NCBI GenBank assembly: GCA_013287025.1
Contig: JABDEN010000004.1
Location: 1-57,668, forward strand
Source of the DNA: Gammaproteobacteria bacterium
GTDB taxonomy: Bacteria; Pseudomonadota; Gammaproteobacteria; DSM-16500
DNA: 57,668 nt
Direction: 5' to 3'
The number at the start of each line of letters is the position of its first letter. Position 1 is the first letter of the stretch. A program made the translations under genes and the position numbers. This document shows positions 21,219-27,843 of this stretch, one piece after another. Under the pieces are notes generated by a model. The model did not search any database and was not told the origin of the DNA. It saw only the letters and a program-made list of their open reading frames with translations.

Positions 21219-22004
21219 ATGAAAAAGACTAAAACTTCACCTAAAAAGAAATCTGCATTGAAGAAAAAACCGGCGGCAAAAAAAGTCGTCAAAAAAGCGA
21301 TAAAAAAAGCACCTGTCAAAAAGAAAGCATCAATTAAAGCATCAAAACCGGCGAAACCAGCTAAAGTAACGCATACAAAGCGGAAATCCGAGCCCGCTAA
21401 AACTGCCGCACCTACGATTGTCATTAAAAAGAATCCAAATGGAATGAATTATTTCCAACAATGTGTTGTTTTGGCCGCGTTGATTAATCAAGAAAGACAT
21501 CAAAATCACGAATTTCAAACCATTCCATTGCCAGAGATAACTTCCACTTTGCTTCAACCCCTCCGAGAATATTTGAGCCAATACGCTTTTAATTCTGAAG
21601 AGATTCAAAATGGATTGGACGATATGGTGCGATGCGATTTTTTTAAGAAAACTTTTCCAGTAAAAAATACAGAAACCCTGTTAGATCTAAATATTCAAGG
21701 TAATCCCAAAAAAATAATGGCGCAATTGATTGAACTCGCAGGACCGGAAGCGAGAAAAATTATTTTCCTGAAAGAAGAGGGTGATCGTTTTTTAATACAT
21801 CGAACCACTTTAGAAAAATATGCGCTAAAAACTGGGCAAATTGAAAACCATATTTTACATCATGATTTGCCAACTTATATGAGCCACGAATCTACGCATC
21901 GGGAAATATTAAATCAAATAAATCAGCGCAGCAATGCTCGATATTTTAACCAAGATCATCATCCGCAAAATTTGTCGTCGAAACATAGAAGGGGGAGGGG
22001 TTAA
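21219..22004 (+). CDS. Protein with histone-H1-like Lys/Ala/Pro-rich N-terminal tail
   Basis: The 261-residue protein begins with about 65 residues made almost only of Lys, Ala, Pro, Ser and Val (KKPAAKKVVKKAIKKAPVKK and similar), like the tails of histone H1 or bacterial HU/AlgP-type DNA-binding proteins. The remaining ~190 residues form a globular-looking domain I do not recognise (NYFQQCVVLAALINQE, EYALKTGQIENHI), and the C-terminus is basic (KHRRGRG). The start at 21219 was chosen because GGAGGGGG lies just upstream; the earlier in-frame GTG at 21207 is part of that ribosome site. Nucleic-acid binding is likely from composition; whether it acts on the bacterial or a host chromosome is unknown. 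Confidence 0.85.
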   Translation: MKKTKTSPKKKSALKKKPAAKKVVKKAIKKAPVKKKASIKASKPAKPAKVTHTKRKSEPAKTAAPTIVIKKNPNGMNYFQQCVVLAALINQERHQNHEFQTIPLPEITSTLLQPLREYLSQYAFNSEEIQNGLDDMVRCDFFKKTFPVKNTETLLDLNIQGNPKKIMAQLIELAGPEARKIIFLKEEGDRFLIHRTTLEKYALKTGQIENHILHHDLPTYMSHESTHREILNQINQRSNARYFNQDHHPQNLSSKHRRGRG

Positions 22005-22069
22005 ATTTTTGCGAATAACTTGATCAAATATGTTTCATGTCCTATACTCTCTCCAACTGTATATGAGCT

Positions 22070-22145
22070 TGTCATGCCAGCATGTTTTTAGCTGGCATCC
22101 AGTAGGGCCTGTCTGGATGCCAGCTAAAAACATGCTGGCATGACA
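22070..22145. repeat. Family-B palindromic repeat
   Basis: Arms 22070-22102 and 22113-22145 are perfect 33-bp reverse complements (outer end TGTCATGCCAGCATG) with a 10-base centre. It lies between the Lys-rich protein gene and the metal-importer operon, 45 bases before the znuA-like start. Confidence 0.95.
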
Positions 22146-22190
22146 GTGTACTATCACATGCTGCAACCAATATAAAGACAGGTCATCACA

Positions 22191-23054
22191 ATGCAAAAAT
22201 CTTTTCTCATGATACTCCTCATCCTGAGTTCATTCCTTTATACCAATCTCACTTTCGCAAAACTAAAAGTCGTTGCTGCCGAAAATTTTTATGGCGCTGT
22301 CGCAAAAGAACTCGGTGACGAATTTGTGCAGGTGGTAAATATTTTAAATAATCCATCGCAAGATCCACATTTATTTTCAACCACGCCTTCTATTGCAAAG
22401 GCCATGGCTGACGCAGATATCATTGTTTATAATGGCGACGATTATGACCCTTGGGTGACGCCAATGCTTAATTCGGAGACTTCATCGCAAATTATTAATG
22501 TCGCAAATCTTGCAAAAATTCCCTCAGGCACTAATCCACATATTTGGTATTCTCCGAATGTGATGCCTATATTCGCAAAAAAAATCACCGAATTATATAT
22601 CGCAAAAGATCCAGAACATCAAAAAATATTTGAATCAAAGTTACAGCAATTTTTAACGGATTATCAAAAAATATTTTCGAAAATCGCTTCCATCAAAACA
22701 CGTTTTCATAACATAAATGTGATTGCAACAGAGCCTGTATTTAATGAAATGCTTGAAAGTTTCGGATTCACTATACACGGTAAAGATTTTCAGATGAAGA
22801 TGATGAATGATATTCCGCCCTCGATTTCTGAAATAAAAGAATTTGAAACGGATTTACGAAATCATCGCGTGCAATTATTTATTTTCAATGATCAAGTCGT
22901 GAATCCTATGACGACAAAAATGTTAGAGATTGCCAAAGAAGAAAAAATTCCTATTGTTGGTGTGACAGAATTAATGCCGCCAAATATAAGTTATGTTGAT
23001 TGGATTTTAAGAGAATTGGATCAAGTTGAAAAAGCACTTGAAGGAACCCTTTGA
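22191..23054 (+). CDS. znuA: Zinc/manganese ABC importer, periplasmic binding protein
   Basis: This is the solute-binding protein of a cluster A-I metal ABC importer. The 287-residue precursor has a Sec signal peptide (MQKSFLMILLILSSFLYTNL, cleavage near TFA-K). Metal-ligand motifs are visible: DPHLF and NPHIWYSP supply the first two His residues. The third site reads ATEPVF, with Glu where classical ZnuA has His, and FNDQV supplies the Asp region. The His-rich loop of E. coli ZnuA is absent. Zinc is the usual substrate, but the Glu also fits manganese binders, so the metal is not settled. znuC follows after 1 base. Confidence 0.88.
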   Translation: MQKSFLMILLILSSFLYTNLTFAKLKVVAAENFYGAVAKELGDEFVQVVNILNNPSQDPHLFSTTPSIAKAMADADIIVYNGDDYDPWVTPMLNSETSSQIINVANLAKIPSGTNPHIWYSPNVMPIFAKKITELYIAKDPEHQKIFESKLQQFLTDYQKIFSKIASIKTRFHNINVIATEPVFNEMLESFGFTIHGKDFQMKMMNDIPPSISEIKEFETDLRNHRVQLFIFNDQVVNPMTTKMLEIAKEEKIPIVGVTELMPPNISYVDWILRELDQVEKALEGTL

Positions 23055-23055
23055 T

Positions 23056-23850
23056 ATGATGGCGATTGAAACGCGGAATCTTTTTCTAGGATATAAAAAA
23101 CATACTATCGTTTCGAATATTAATATAAATATTTCAAAAGGTGAGTTTGTTGCAATTTTAGGTCCGAATGGTGCGGGAAAAAGTACTTTTTTACGATCAT
23201 TATTAGGATTAGTGAAACCTATTTCCGGTGAAATTTTAATATTAGGTCAGAAACCTGGTTTTAATAATTATCATATTGGTTATATGCCGCAAGCTCGTCA
23301 TCATATATCAACTGCAAATTTGACGAGTCGTGCGATGTTAGAGGCTGTGTATGATGGTATTCGTTTTGGCGTTTCTTTAGAATCAAAAAAGAAAAACCAT
23401 GAAATTTCTCGCGTGTTAAATTTAGTAAAAGCCGAGAAATTAAGCGATAAACCGATCCTACAATTATCTGGTGGCGAAAGACAACGAATTCATTTGGCGC
23501 AAAGCTTATTGGGTACACCAGAAATTTTATTGTTAGATGAGCCACTTTCAAATTTAGATCCGCATTTTCAAGAAACTTTTATTCATATTTTAGGAGATAT
23601 TAAAAATCAATTAAACGTGACGATTTTATTAACCGCGCATGATCCTAATCCATTATTGAATGTGATGAGTCACGTATTGTTTTTTGCAAAAGGTAAGTTT
23701 TTAATTGGAAAACCCGAAGAAATTATGACAAGTGAAAGATTAAGTGAATTATACGATACCCCGATTGATGTGATTCAATATAACGATCGATTATATGTGT
23801 TGGGTGATGGGCATAATATTTTAGGACAAGGAGCGCATCATCATGATTAG
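23056..23850 (+). CDS. znuC: Zinc/manganese ABC importer, ATPase subunit
   Basis: The 264-residue ATPase powers metal import. It has Walker A GPNGAGKST, signature LSGGERQR, Walker B ILLLDEP and the H-loop (LLTAHD). The start at 23056 was chosen because AAGGA lies 10 bases upstream, inside the end of znuA; an in-frame ATG at 23026 inside znuA lacks a ribosome site. The C-terminal tail is His-rich (DGHNILGQGAHHHD), which could bind metal. It overlaps the permease gene by 8 bases. Confidence 0.93.
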   Translation: MMAIETRNLFLGYKKHTIVSNININISKGEFVAILGPNGAGKSTFLRSLLGLVKPISGEILILGQKPGFNNYHIGYMPQARHHISTANLTSRAMLEAVYDGIRFGVSLESKKKNHEISRVLNLVKAEKLSDKPILQLSGGERQRIHLAQSLLGTPEILLLDEPLSNLDPHFQETFIHILGDIKNQLNVTILLTAHDPNPLLNVMSHVLFFAKGKFLIGKPEEIMTSERLSELYDTPIDVIQYNDRLYVLGDGHNILGQGAHHHD

Positions 23851-24664
23851 TGCACTTTTATCGATGTGGGATTATGAGTTTATGCGCTATGCTTTTTTGG
23901 CAGGAACGATTGCTGCCATTATTTCCGGTATGGTTGGGTATTTTGTTATTATTCGGCAATTATCTTTTGCCGCGCATGCGTTGGGACATATTGGATTTGC
24001 CGGTGCGAGTGGGGCGTTATTATTAGGCCTGACGCCAATGACCGGGCAATTAATTTTAACGGTGTTAGCAGCAGGGGGAATGGGTGCGCTCGGAGAGCGG
24101 ATTAGCAAAAGTGATATGGCAATCGGGGTGATATTATCTTTTTGCTTAGGATTGGGTACTTTGTTTTTGCATATTTATAATGGTTATGCAGGACAAGCAT
24201 CGATTATTTTATTCGGAAATTTACTTGGCGTATCCTTAAAAGATATTTCGTTGATGTTTCTTTTAATGTTACTTTGTATATCTGCCGTTTTGATACTTTC
24301 TCGTCGATTATTATTTTCGAGTTTAGAACCAGAATTAGCTTCCGCTAAAGGGATTTCCCTATCAACTATTTCGATTGTTTTCTTAATGATCGTTGCGATT
24401 GCAGTGACACTCGCAAGCCAAGTCGTCGGCGTGATATTGGTATTTACTTTAGTCATTGGCCCTCCTGCCATTGCGGTTCAATTAACGCATCAGTTTGGTA
24501 GTGGAATGATGTTAAGTATTTTACTGTCTGTTTTGATTGTGTGGGCGAGTATTGTTATTTCATATTTTACCGATTATCCGATCAGCTTTTTAATTAGTGC
24601 GATGGTATTTTTCATCTATATTTTAAGTGTGTTACAGCAGCGTATGATGGCGGAGAGGGTGTGA
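23843..24664 (+). CDS. znuB: Zinc/manganese ABC importer, permease subunit
   Basis: The 273-residue integral membrane protein has about eight hydrophobic segments and ABC-3 family features: GYFVIIRQLSFAAHALGHIG near residues 28-47 and VGVILVFTLVIGPPAIA near residues 195-212. AAGGAG lies 9 bases before the ATG, within the end of znuC. It completes a znuA-znuC-znuB operon. A half palindrome of family B begins 5 bases after its stop. No Zur-type operator was recognised upstream of the operon. Confidence 0.93.
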   Translation: MISALLSMWDYEFMRYAFLAGTIAAIISGMVGYFVIIRQLSFAAHALGHIGFAGASGALLLGLTPMTGQLILTVLAAGGMGALGERISKSDMAIGVILSFCLGLGTLFLHIYNGYAGQASIILFGNLLGVSLKDISLMFLLMLLCISAVLILSRRLLFSSLEPELASAKGISLSTISIVFLMIVAIAVTLASQVVGVILVFTLVIGPPAIAVQLTHQFGSGMMLSILLSVLIVWASIVISYFTDYPISFLISAMVFFIYILSVLQQRMMAERV

Positions 24665-24669
24665 TCGTG

Positions 24670-24701
24670 TGTCATGCCAGCATGTTTTAAGCTGGCATCC
24701 A
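24670..24701. repeat. Single arm of a family-B repeat
   Basis: Only the left arm (TGTCATGCCAGCATG to GGCATCCA) is present; the complementary right arm is missing. It is probably a decayed or half-deleted copy. It lies just after the metal-importer operon. Confidence 0.8.
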
Positions 24702-24796
24702 AATGACCGTGTGGACATGATAATGCGGTGCTTGCATTCTAAAAATATATGAAATAAACTTCTTTGCGTTTAATAATAACAAATAAGGAAGTTACC

Positions 24797-25168
24797 ATGT
24801 TATCATCACAAGATAAAAAACCAGTATTATCTCAAGAACAAGTTTCCGAACTCGCCGAATTAGTAAAACTAAAATTTTCTATAGAAAAAATTGAAGAACA
24901 ATTCGATAGCAGCAACCCACAAAAATGCTACCTTAAATTTAGCGATAATTTATATCTCGGCGGTATGGAGAGAGAAAATCTACGTCCCCTGAATTTTCTA
25001 AAAACATATGGTGGGATTGTCACACAAGAAAAGACTGAAGAGTACTGGACTAGCACTTCTGTCTGTGAAATTGCTGCCGCGCAATATGCAAATATGAAAA
25101 AAGGGCTCGAACAATTAAAAACTCCTAATGCTCCTGATAATAAACCATCACGAATTTCAGCTTGTTAA
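24797..25168 (+). CDS. Unrecognised 123-residue protein
   Basis: I do not recognise this small soluble protein. It is charged, with no signal peptide or membrane segment, and reads as helical at the N-terminus (SQEQVSELAELVKLKFSIEK) with a likely disordered Pro-rich C-terminus. AAGGAAG lies 5 bases before the ATG at 24797, which is preferred over an ATG at 24764 with no ribosome site. The next small gene starts 2 bases after its stop, so the two are probably co-transcribed. Confidence 0.7.
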   Translation: MLSSQDKKPVLSQEQVSELAELVKLKFSIEKIEEQFDSSNPQKCYLKFSDNLYLGGMERENLRPLNFLKTYGGIVTQEKTEEYWTSTSVCEIAAAQYANMKKGLEQLKTPNAPDNKPSRISAC

Positions 25169-25170
25169 TC

Positions 25171-25437
25171 ATGATGACAAACATCGATTTTTGCTATTGG
25201 TTACAAGGTTATTTTGAAATTGGTGAAAAAACGCATTTAACAATAGATAAAATTAACACTATCCAAGGCATGCTAAATAAAATCGAAGAACCACTGGGTC
25301 AATTTACTCAGTGGTTGGCTAATTTATTTCAATATTTTGAAGAGCAAAATTATCAGCAGCCGATTATTGATTTTTTTGAAAAAGAAATTAAAAATGAATT
25401 AAATCAGCTTTTTCATCATGTGGTAGAAAATGAGTAG
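25171..25437 (+). CDS. Small protein with phage-type FCYWLQGYFEI motif
   Basis: The 88-residue protein begins with DFCYWLQGYFEI followed by a helix (LTIDKINTIQGML). From memory, this resembles a short conserved family in proteobacterial prophages (WLQG-FEI, then a T-x-x-Q-x-x-I-x-x-L helix). No database search could be made. The start is ATG 25171 or 25174; there is no clear ribosome site, and the gene follows its neighbour by 2 bases, suggesting coupled translation. No other phage gene is nearby. Confidence 0.65.
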   Translation: MMTNIDFCYWLQGYFEIGEKTHLTIDKINTIQGMLNKIEEPLGQFTQWLANLFQYFEEQNYQQPIIDFFEKEIKNELNQLFHHVVENE

Positions 25438-25464
25438 GTCACTATCGTCGTTTCTTCTCATAGG

Positions 25465-25545
25465 CGTCGTCCCGCGGGAAGTCCTAAGGGATCCAGAAAA
25501 CTTTCGATGTCGCTCTGGATCCCGCGAATAAATCGCGGGACGACG
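25465..25545. repeat. Family-C palindromic repeat
   Basis: Outer ends CGTCGTCCCGCG and CGCGGGACGACG enclose inner arms GGATCCAGA and CTCTGGATCC. The right end runs directly into GGGAGG, the ribosome site of the downstream methyltransferase gene, so the element forms its 5' leader. Confidence 0.9.
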
Positions 25546-25557
25546 GGAGGTCAAGAC

Positions 25558-26208
25558 ATGCCAGACAATAATTTTTGGTTAAAAGTATGGGAAAATAACG
25601 ACATTCCTTTTCATCAAGACGATGTGAAAAGTGAGTTAATTGATTTTTTTCCGTTATTAAATTTGCAAAAAAACTCAAATATTCTGATTCCATTATGTGG
25701 TAAAAGCAAAGATCTCCTTTGGTTGAGTGAACAAGGTCATCAAATTATTGGTATCGAAATTAGTCCAATCGCTTGCGAAAATTTTTTTACAGAAAATAAT
25801 ATTCAGCCATCCGTCATTAAAAAACCATCCTATTTAATTTATCAGAATGATAATATTCGTATTATTTGTGCTGATTTATTTCAATTAACGAAAGATGATT
25901 TTCCCACTATTCATGCAATATATGATTGCAAAGCATTAATTGCTTTACCGCCTGAAATGAAAAAAAAATATGTTCAGCATTTATTGCAATGTGTAGGTCC
26001 AGAGATTCAAATATTATTATTTAATATTCTGACGGATGATAAAGTACAAGGCCCGCCATTTCCATCTTCGGATGCGGAAATTGAGATGCTTTATTCTGAT
26101 TTCCAAATTTCTAAAATCAAAGAAGAGTGTCATGTAGATTTGCAAGATCACTTAATAAAAAAAGGGTATCAAAAAATTTATGAAAGTGTTTTTTTGATGA
26201 AGAGATGA
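25558..26208 (+). CDS. tpm: Thiopurine S-methyltransferase-like SAM-dependent methyltransferase
   Basis: The 216-residue protein matches the bacterial TPMT family in length and layout. NNFWLKVWENNDIPFHQ is the characteristic N-terminus, ILIPLCGKSKDLLWLSEQGH is the SAM-binding motif I, IGIEIS the acidic loop, and YDCKALIALPP motif IV. Such enzymes methylate sulfur, selenium or tellurium compounds; the substrate here is unknown. The start at 25558 is set by GGAGG about 7 bases upstream; a longer frame would translate the family-C repeat. It stands alone between two repeats. Confidence 0.88.
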   Translation: MPDNNFWLKVWENNDIPFHQDDVKSELIDFFPLLNLQKNSNILIPLCGKSKDLLWLSEQGHQIIGIEISPIACENFFTENNIQPSVIKKPSYLIYQNDNIRIICADLFQLTKDDFPTIHAIYDCKALIALPPEMKKKYVQHLLQCVGPEIQILLFNILTDDKVQGPPFPSSDAEIEMLYSDFQISKIKEECHVDLQDHLIKKGYQKIYESVFLMKR

Positions 26209-26228
26209 TGGCCACCGTCATCAACTAT

Positions 26229-26374
26229 GTCATGATAGAAGTCTTTACACAAATCAAAGAACTCGTCGTCCCGCGATTTATTCGCGGGATCCAGAAAGCC
26301 CTACGATGCTGCTCTGGATCTTAGCAGGACGAGCCGCGGGACGACGACTTCTATAAAATCATGTTGGCATGACA
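26229..26374. repeat. Family-C repeat nested in a family-B repeat
   Basis: The outer ends are family B (TGTCATGATAG at 26229, GTTGGCATGACA ending 26374). Inside is a family-C element (about 26264-26346). On its left the C core is preceded by TCTTTACACAAATCAAAGAA, which matches the flank of the C element at 45972-46052, so it probably belongs to the full-length C family. The convergent ends of the methyltransferase and the ccm operon flank it. Confidence 0.85.
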
Positions 26375-26381
26375 GAATTAT

Positions 26382-26786
26382 TCAACTCGCCGTGTGCGGG
26401 TGTCTCGCATTTTTAAAAGCAATATCCGCCTTCTCCCTCTCATTTTTCGCAAGATACAGTTTTCCTAAAATAAACCAACCCTCAGCATCATCAGGATTTT
26501 CTTTTAATTTTGCTTCAATTCGAGCAATCATTCCTTCAATCCCGCCTAATTGATTGACTTGTTCCAGCAGCGCATAATGCGTTCGACCTTTTTCCAACCA
26601 TATTTTTAAATCGTGTTGCGACCCAAGAACAGAATATACGCTGAATGAAAATATGATTATAAAACTGAAAATAGTATAAAAAGCCTTAGAAAATAGCGAT
26701 TTATTTTTAATAAATGGAATTGCAACAATTAAAATTGCAGTCACAATCATCATTAACATAAAAAAATAAAATATTACCATCGTCAT
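26382..26786 (-). CDS. ccmI: Short CcmI-like cytochrome c biogenesis protein
   Basis: The 134-residue protein has two N-terminal membrane segments (about residues 5-25 and 35-53), then a basic/helical linker and one TPR-like unit (NPDDAEGWFILGKLYLAKNE). This is the layout of the N-terminal part of CcmI/CycH, which delivers apocytochrome c to the haem ligase CcmF-CcmH. It is much shorter than full CcmI (about 400 residues), lacking the large periplasmic TPR region. It is the last gene of the ccm operon, and its ATG overlaps the ccmH TGA. Confidence 0.75.
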   Translation of the reverse strand: MTMVIFYFFMLMMIVTAILIVAIPFIKNKSLFSKAFYTIFSFIIIFSFSVYSVLGSQHDLKIWLEKGRTHYALLEQVNQLGGIEGMIARIEAKLKENPDDAEGWFILGKLYLAKNEREKADIAFKNARHPHTAS

Positions 26787-27298
26787 GCTCTTTTTTTTCT
26801 GTGAATATAATAAAATAAATAAAAAATACTAGTCAGTAATAATAAAATCGGCCCAAACCATAAACTAAAAGTGACCGTATTTAACGGGGGGCGATATAGA
26901 ATAAAATCACCGTATCTTTCTACTAAATATTCAATAATTTCCTGATCACTGACATCATGCTGAATTTTATTATAAATTTGATTTCGTAAATCAACTGCGA
27001 GTGCTGCATTAGATTCGGCGAGATTTTGATTTTGACAAACCAAACATCGCAATTCATTAGTCAGTTGTTCGAATCGTTTTTGTTCTCTCGCATTGTTAAA
27101 GCGATATAAATCCTCTAATGCGTAAGCATTTGGTATGAAAATTAAAAAAATAAATATCAATCTATAAAGTCGGTGTTGCGAAATGACTTTTTTATTCTTT
27201 GTCATTCCCGCGCAGGCGGGAATCCATCCTAATAGATTCCCGCCTGCGCGGGAATGACAGAACTTTTTAAATATTTTTTGACACCAATTATAAATCAT
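26783..27298 (-). CDS. ccmH: Cytochrome c maturation thiol protein CcmH, palindromic element in leader
   Basis: CcmH keeps apocytochrome CxxCH thiols reduced and works with CcmF/CcmI in haem attachment. The 171-residue frame carries LRCLVCQNQNLAES, the family redox motif, and a C-terminal membrane segment (SLWFGPILLLLTSIFYLFYY). The ATG overlaps the ccmG TGA, the coupling used throughout this operon, so this start is probably original. A 60-bp family-A palindrome in frame adds about 20 residues (CHSRAGGNLLGWIPACAGM) before the signal-like segment LYRLIFIFLIFIPNAYA. Alternatively, translation may begin at the ATG in the right end of the repeat, with a normal leader. Confidence 0.93.
   Translation of the reverse strand: MIYNWCQKIFKKFCHSRAGGNLLGWIPACAGMTKNKKVISQHRLYRLIFIFLIFIPNAYALEDLYRFNNAREQKRFEQLTNELRCLVCQNQNLAESNAALAVDLRNQIYNKIQHDVSDQEIIEYLVERYGDFILYRPPLNTVTFSLWFGPILLLLTSIFYLFYYIHRKKRA
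27200..27259. repeat. In-frame family-A palindrome inside ccmH
   Basis: TGTCATTCCCGCGCAGGCGG begins the element and its reverse complement ends it, with a tiny centre. The length of 60 bp is exactly 20 codons, so the ccmH frame continues through it. Compare 32184-32246 in ccmA. Confidence 0.92.
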
Positions 27299-27843
27299 GC
27301 ATCTTCCATTTGTAATTTACGAATGATGGGTTGAATTTCTCGTTCCCACACTTCCATCGACAGGGGGCCAATAACTTTATGGCGAATAATGCCTTTTTTA
27401 TCGAGAATAAAAGTTTCTGGTGTTCCGTATACCCCCCAATCAATTGCGACTTCGCCAGTGGGATCGAACGCTACCATTTGATAAGGATTGCCTAAAGTAT
27501 TTAGCCATTCTTTTGCTTTTGTTGCATCATCTTTATAATTTAAGCCGTATAACATCAAATCGCGATGATTGGATAATTTTAATAAAAAGCCATGTTCAAC
27601 TTTGCAAGCCACACACCACGTTGCCCACACATTCAAAAGTGTAATATGTCCGATCAAATCTTTTTGCGAAGTTTTAAGCGTAGGTTCCATCAGTTGATGT
27701 AATTGAAATGAAGGGGCGGATTTACCGATTAAAGGTGATGGCACAAGATTGGGTTTTAAAAATAATCCACGCCACAAAAAAACAATGAGAATCCCAAAAA
27801 TAATTAATGGAATAATAAAGCGTATAGATTTAAATACTTTCAT
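27295..27843 (-). CDS. ccmG: Thiol:disulfide oxidoreductase CcmG (DsbE)
   Basis: CcmG is a membrane-tethered periplasmic thioredoxin-like protein that reduces apocytochrome c or CcmH. The 182-residue protein has one N-terminal membrane anchor (residues 8-26), the active site WATWCVACKVEH, the GVYGTPETF cis-Pro loop and the usual ~180-residue length. The start at 27843 has GGAGGG 6 bases upstream and overlaps the ccmF end by 14 bases; a start at 27861 lacks a ribosome site. Confidence 0.95.
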   Translation of the reverse strand: MKVFKSIRFIIPLIIFGILIVFLWRGLFLKPNLVPSPLIGKSAPSFQLHQLMEPTLKTSQKDLIGHITLLNVWATWCVACKVEHGFLLKLSNHRDLMLYGLNYKDDATKAKEWLNTLGNPYQMVAFDPTGEVAIDWGVYGTPETFILDKKGIIRHKVIGPLSMEVWEREIQPIIRKLQMEDA

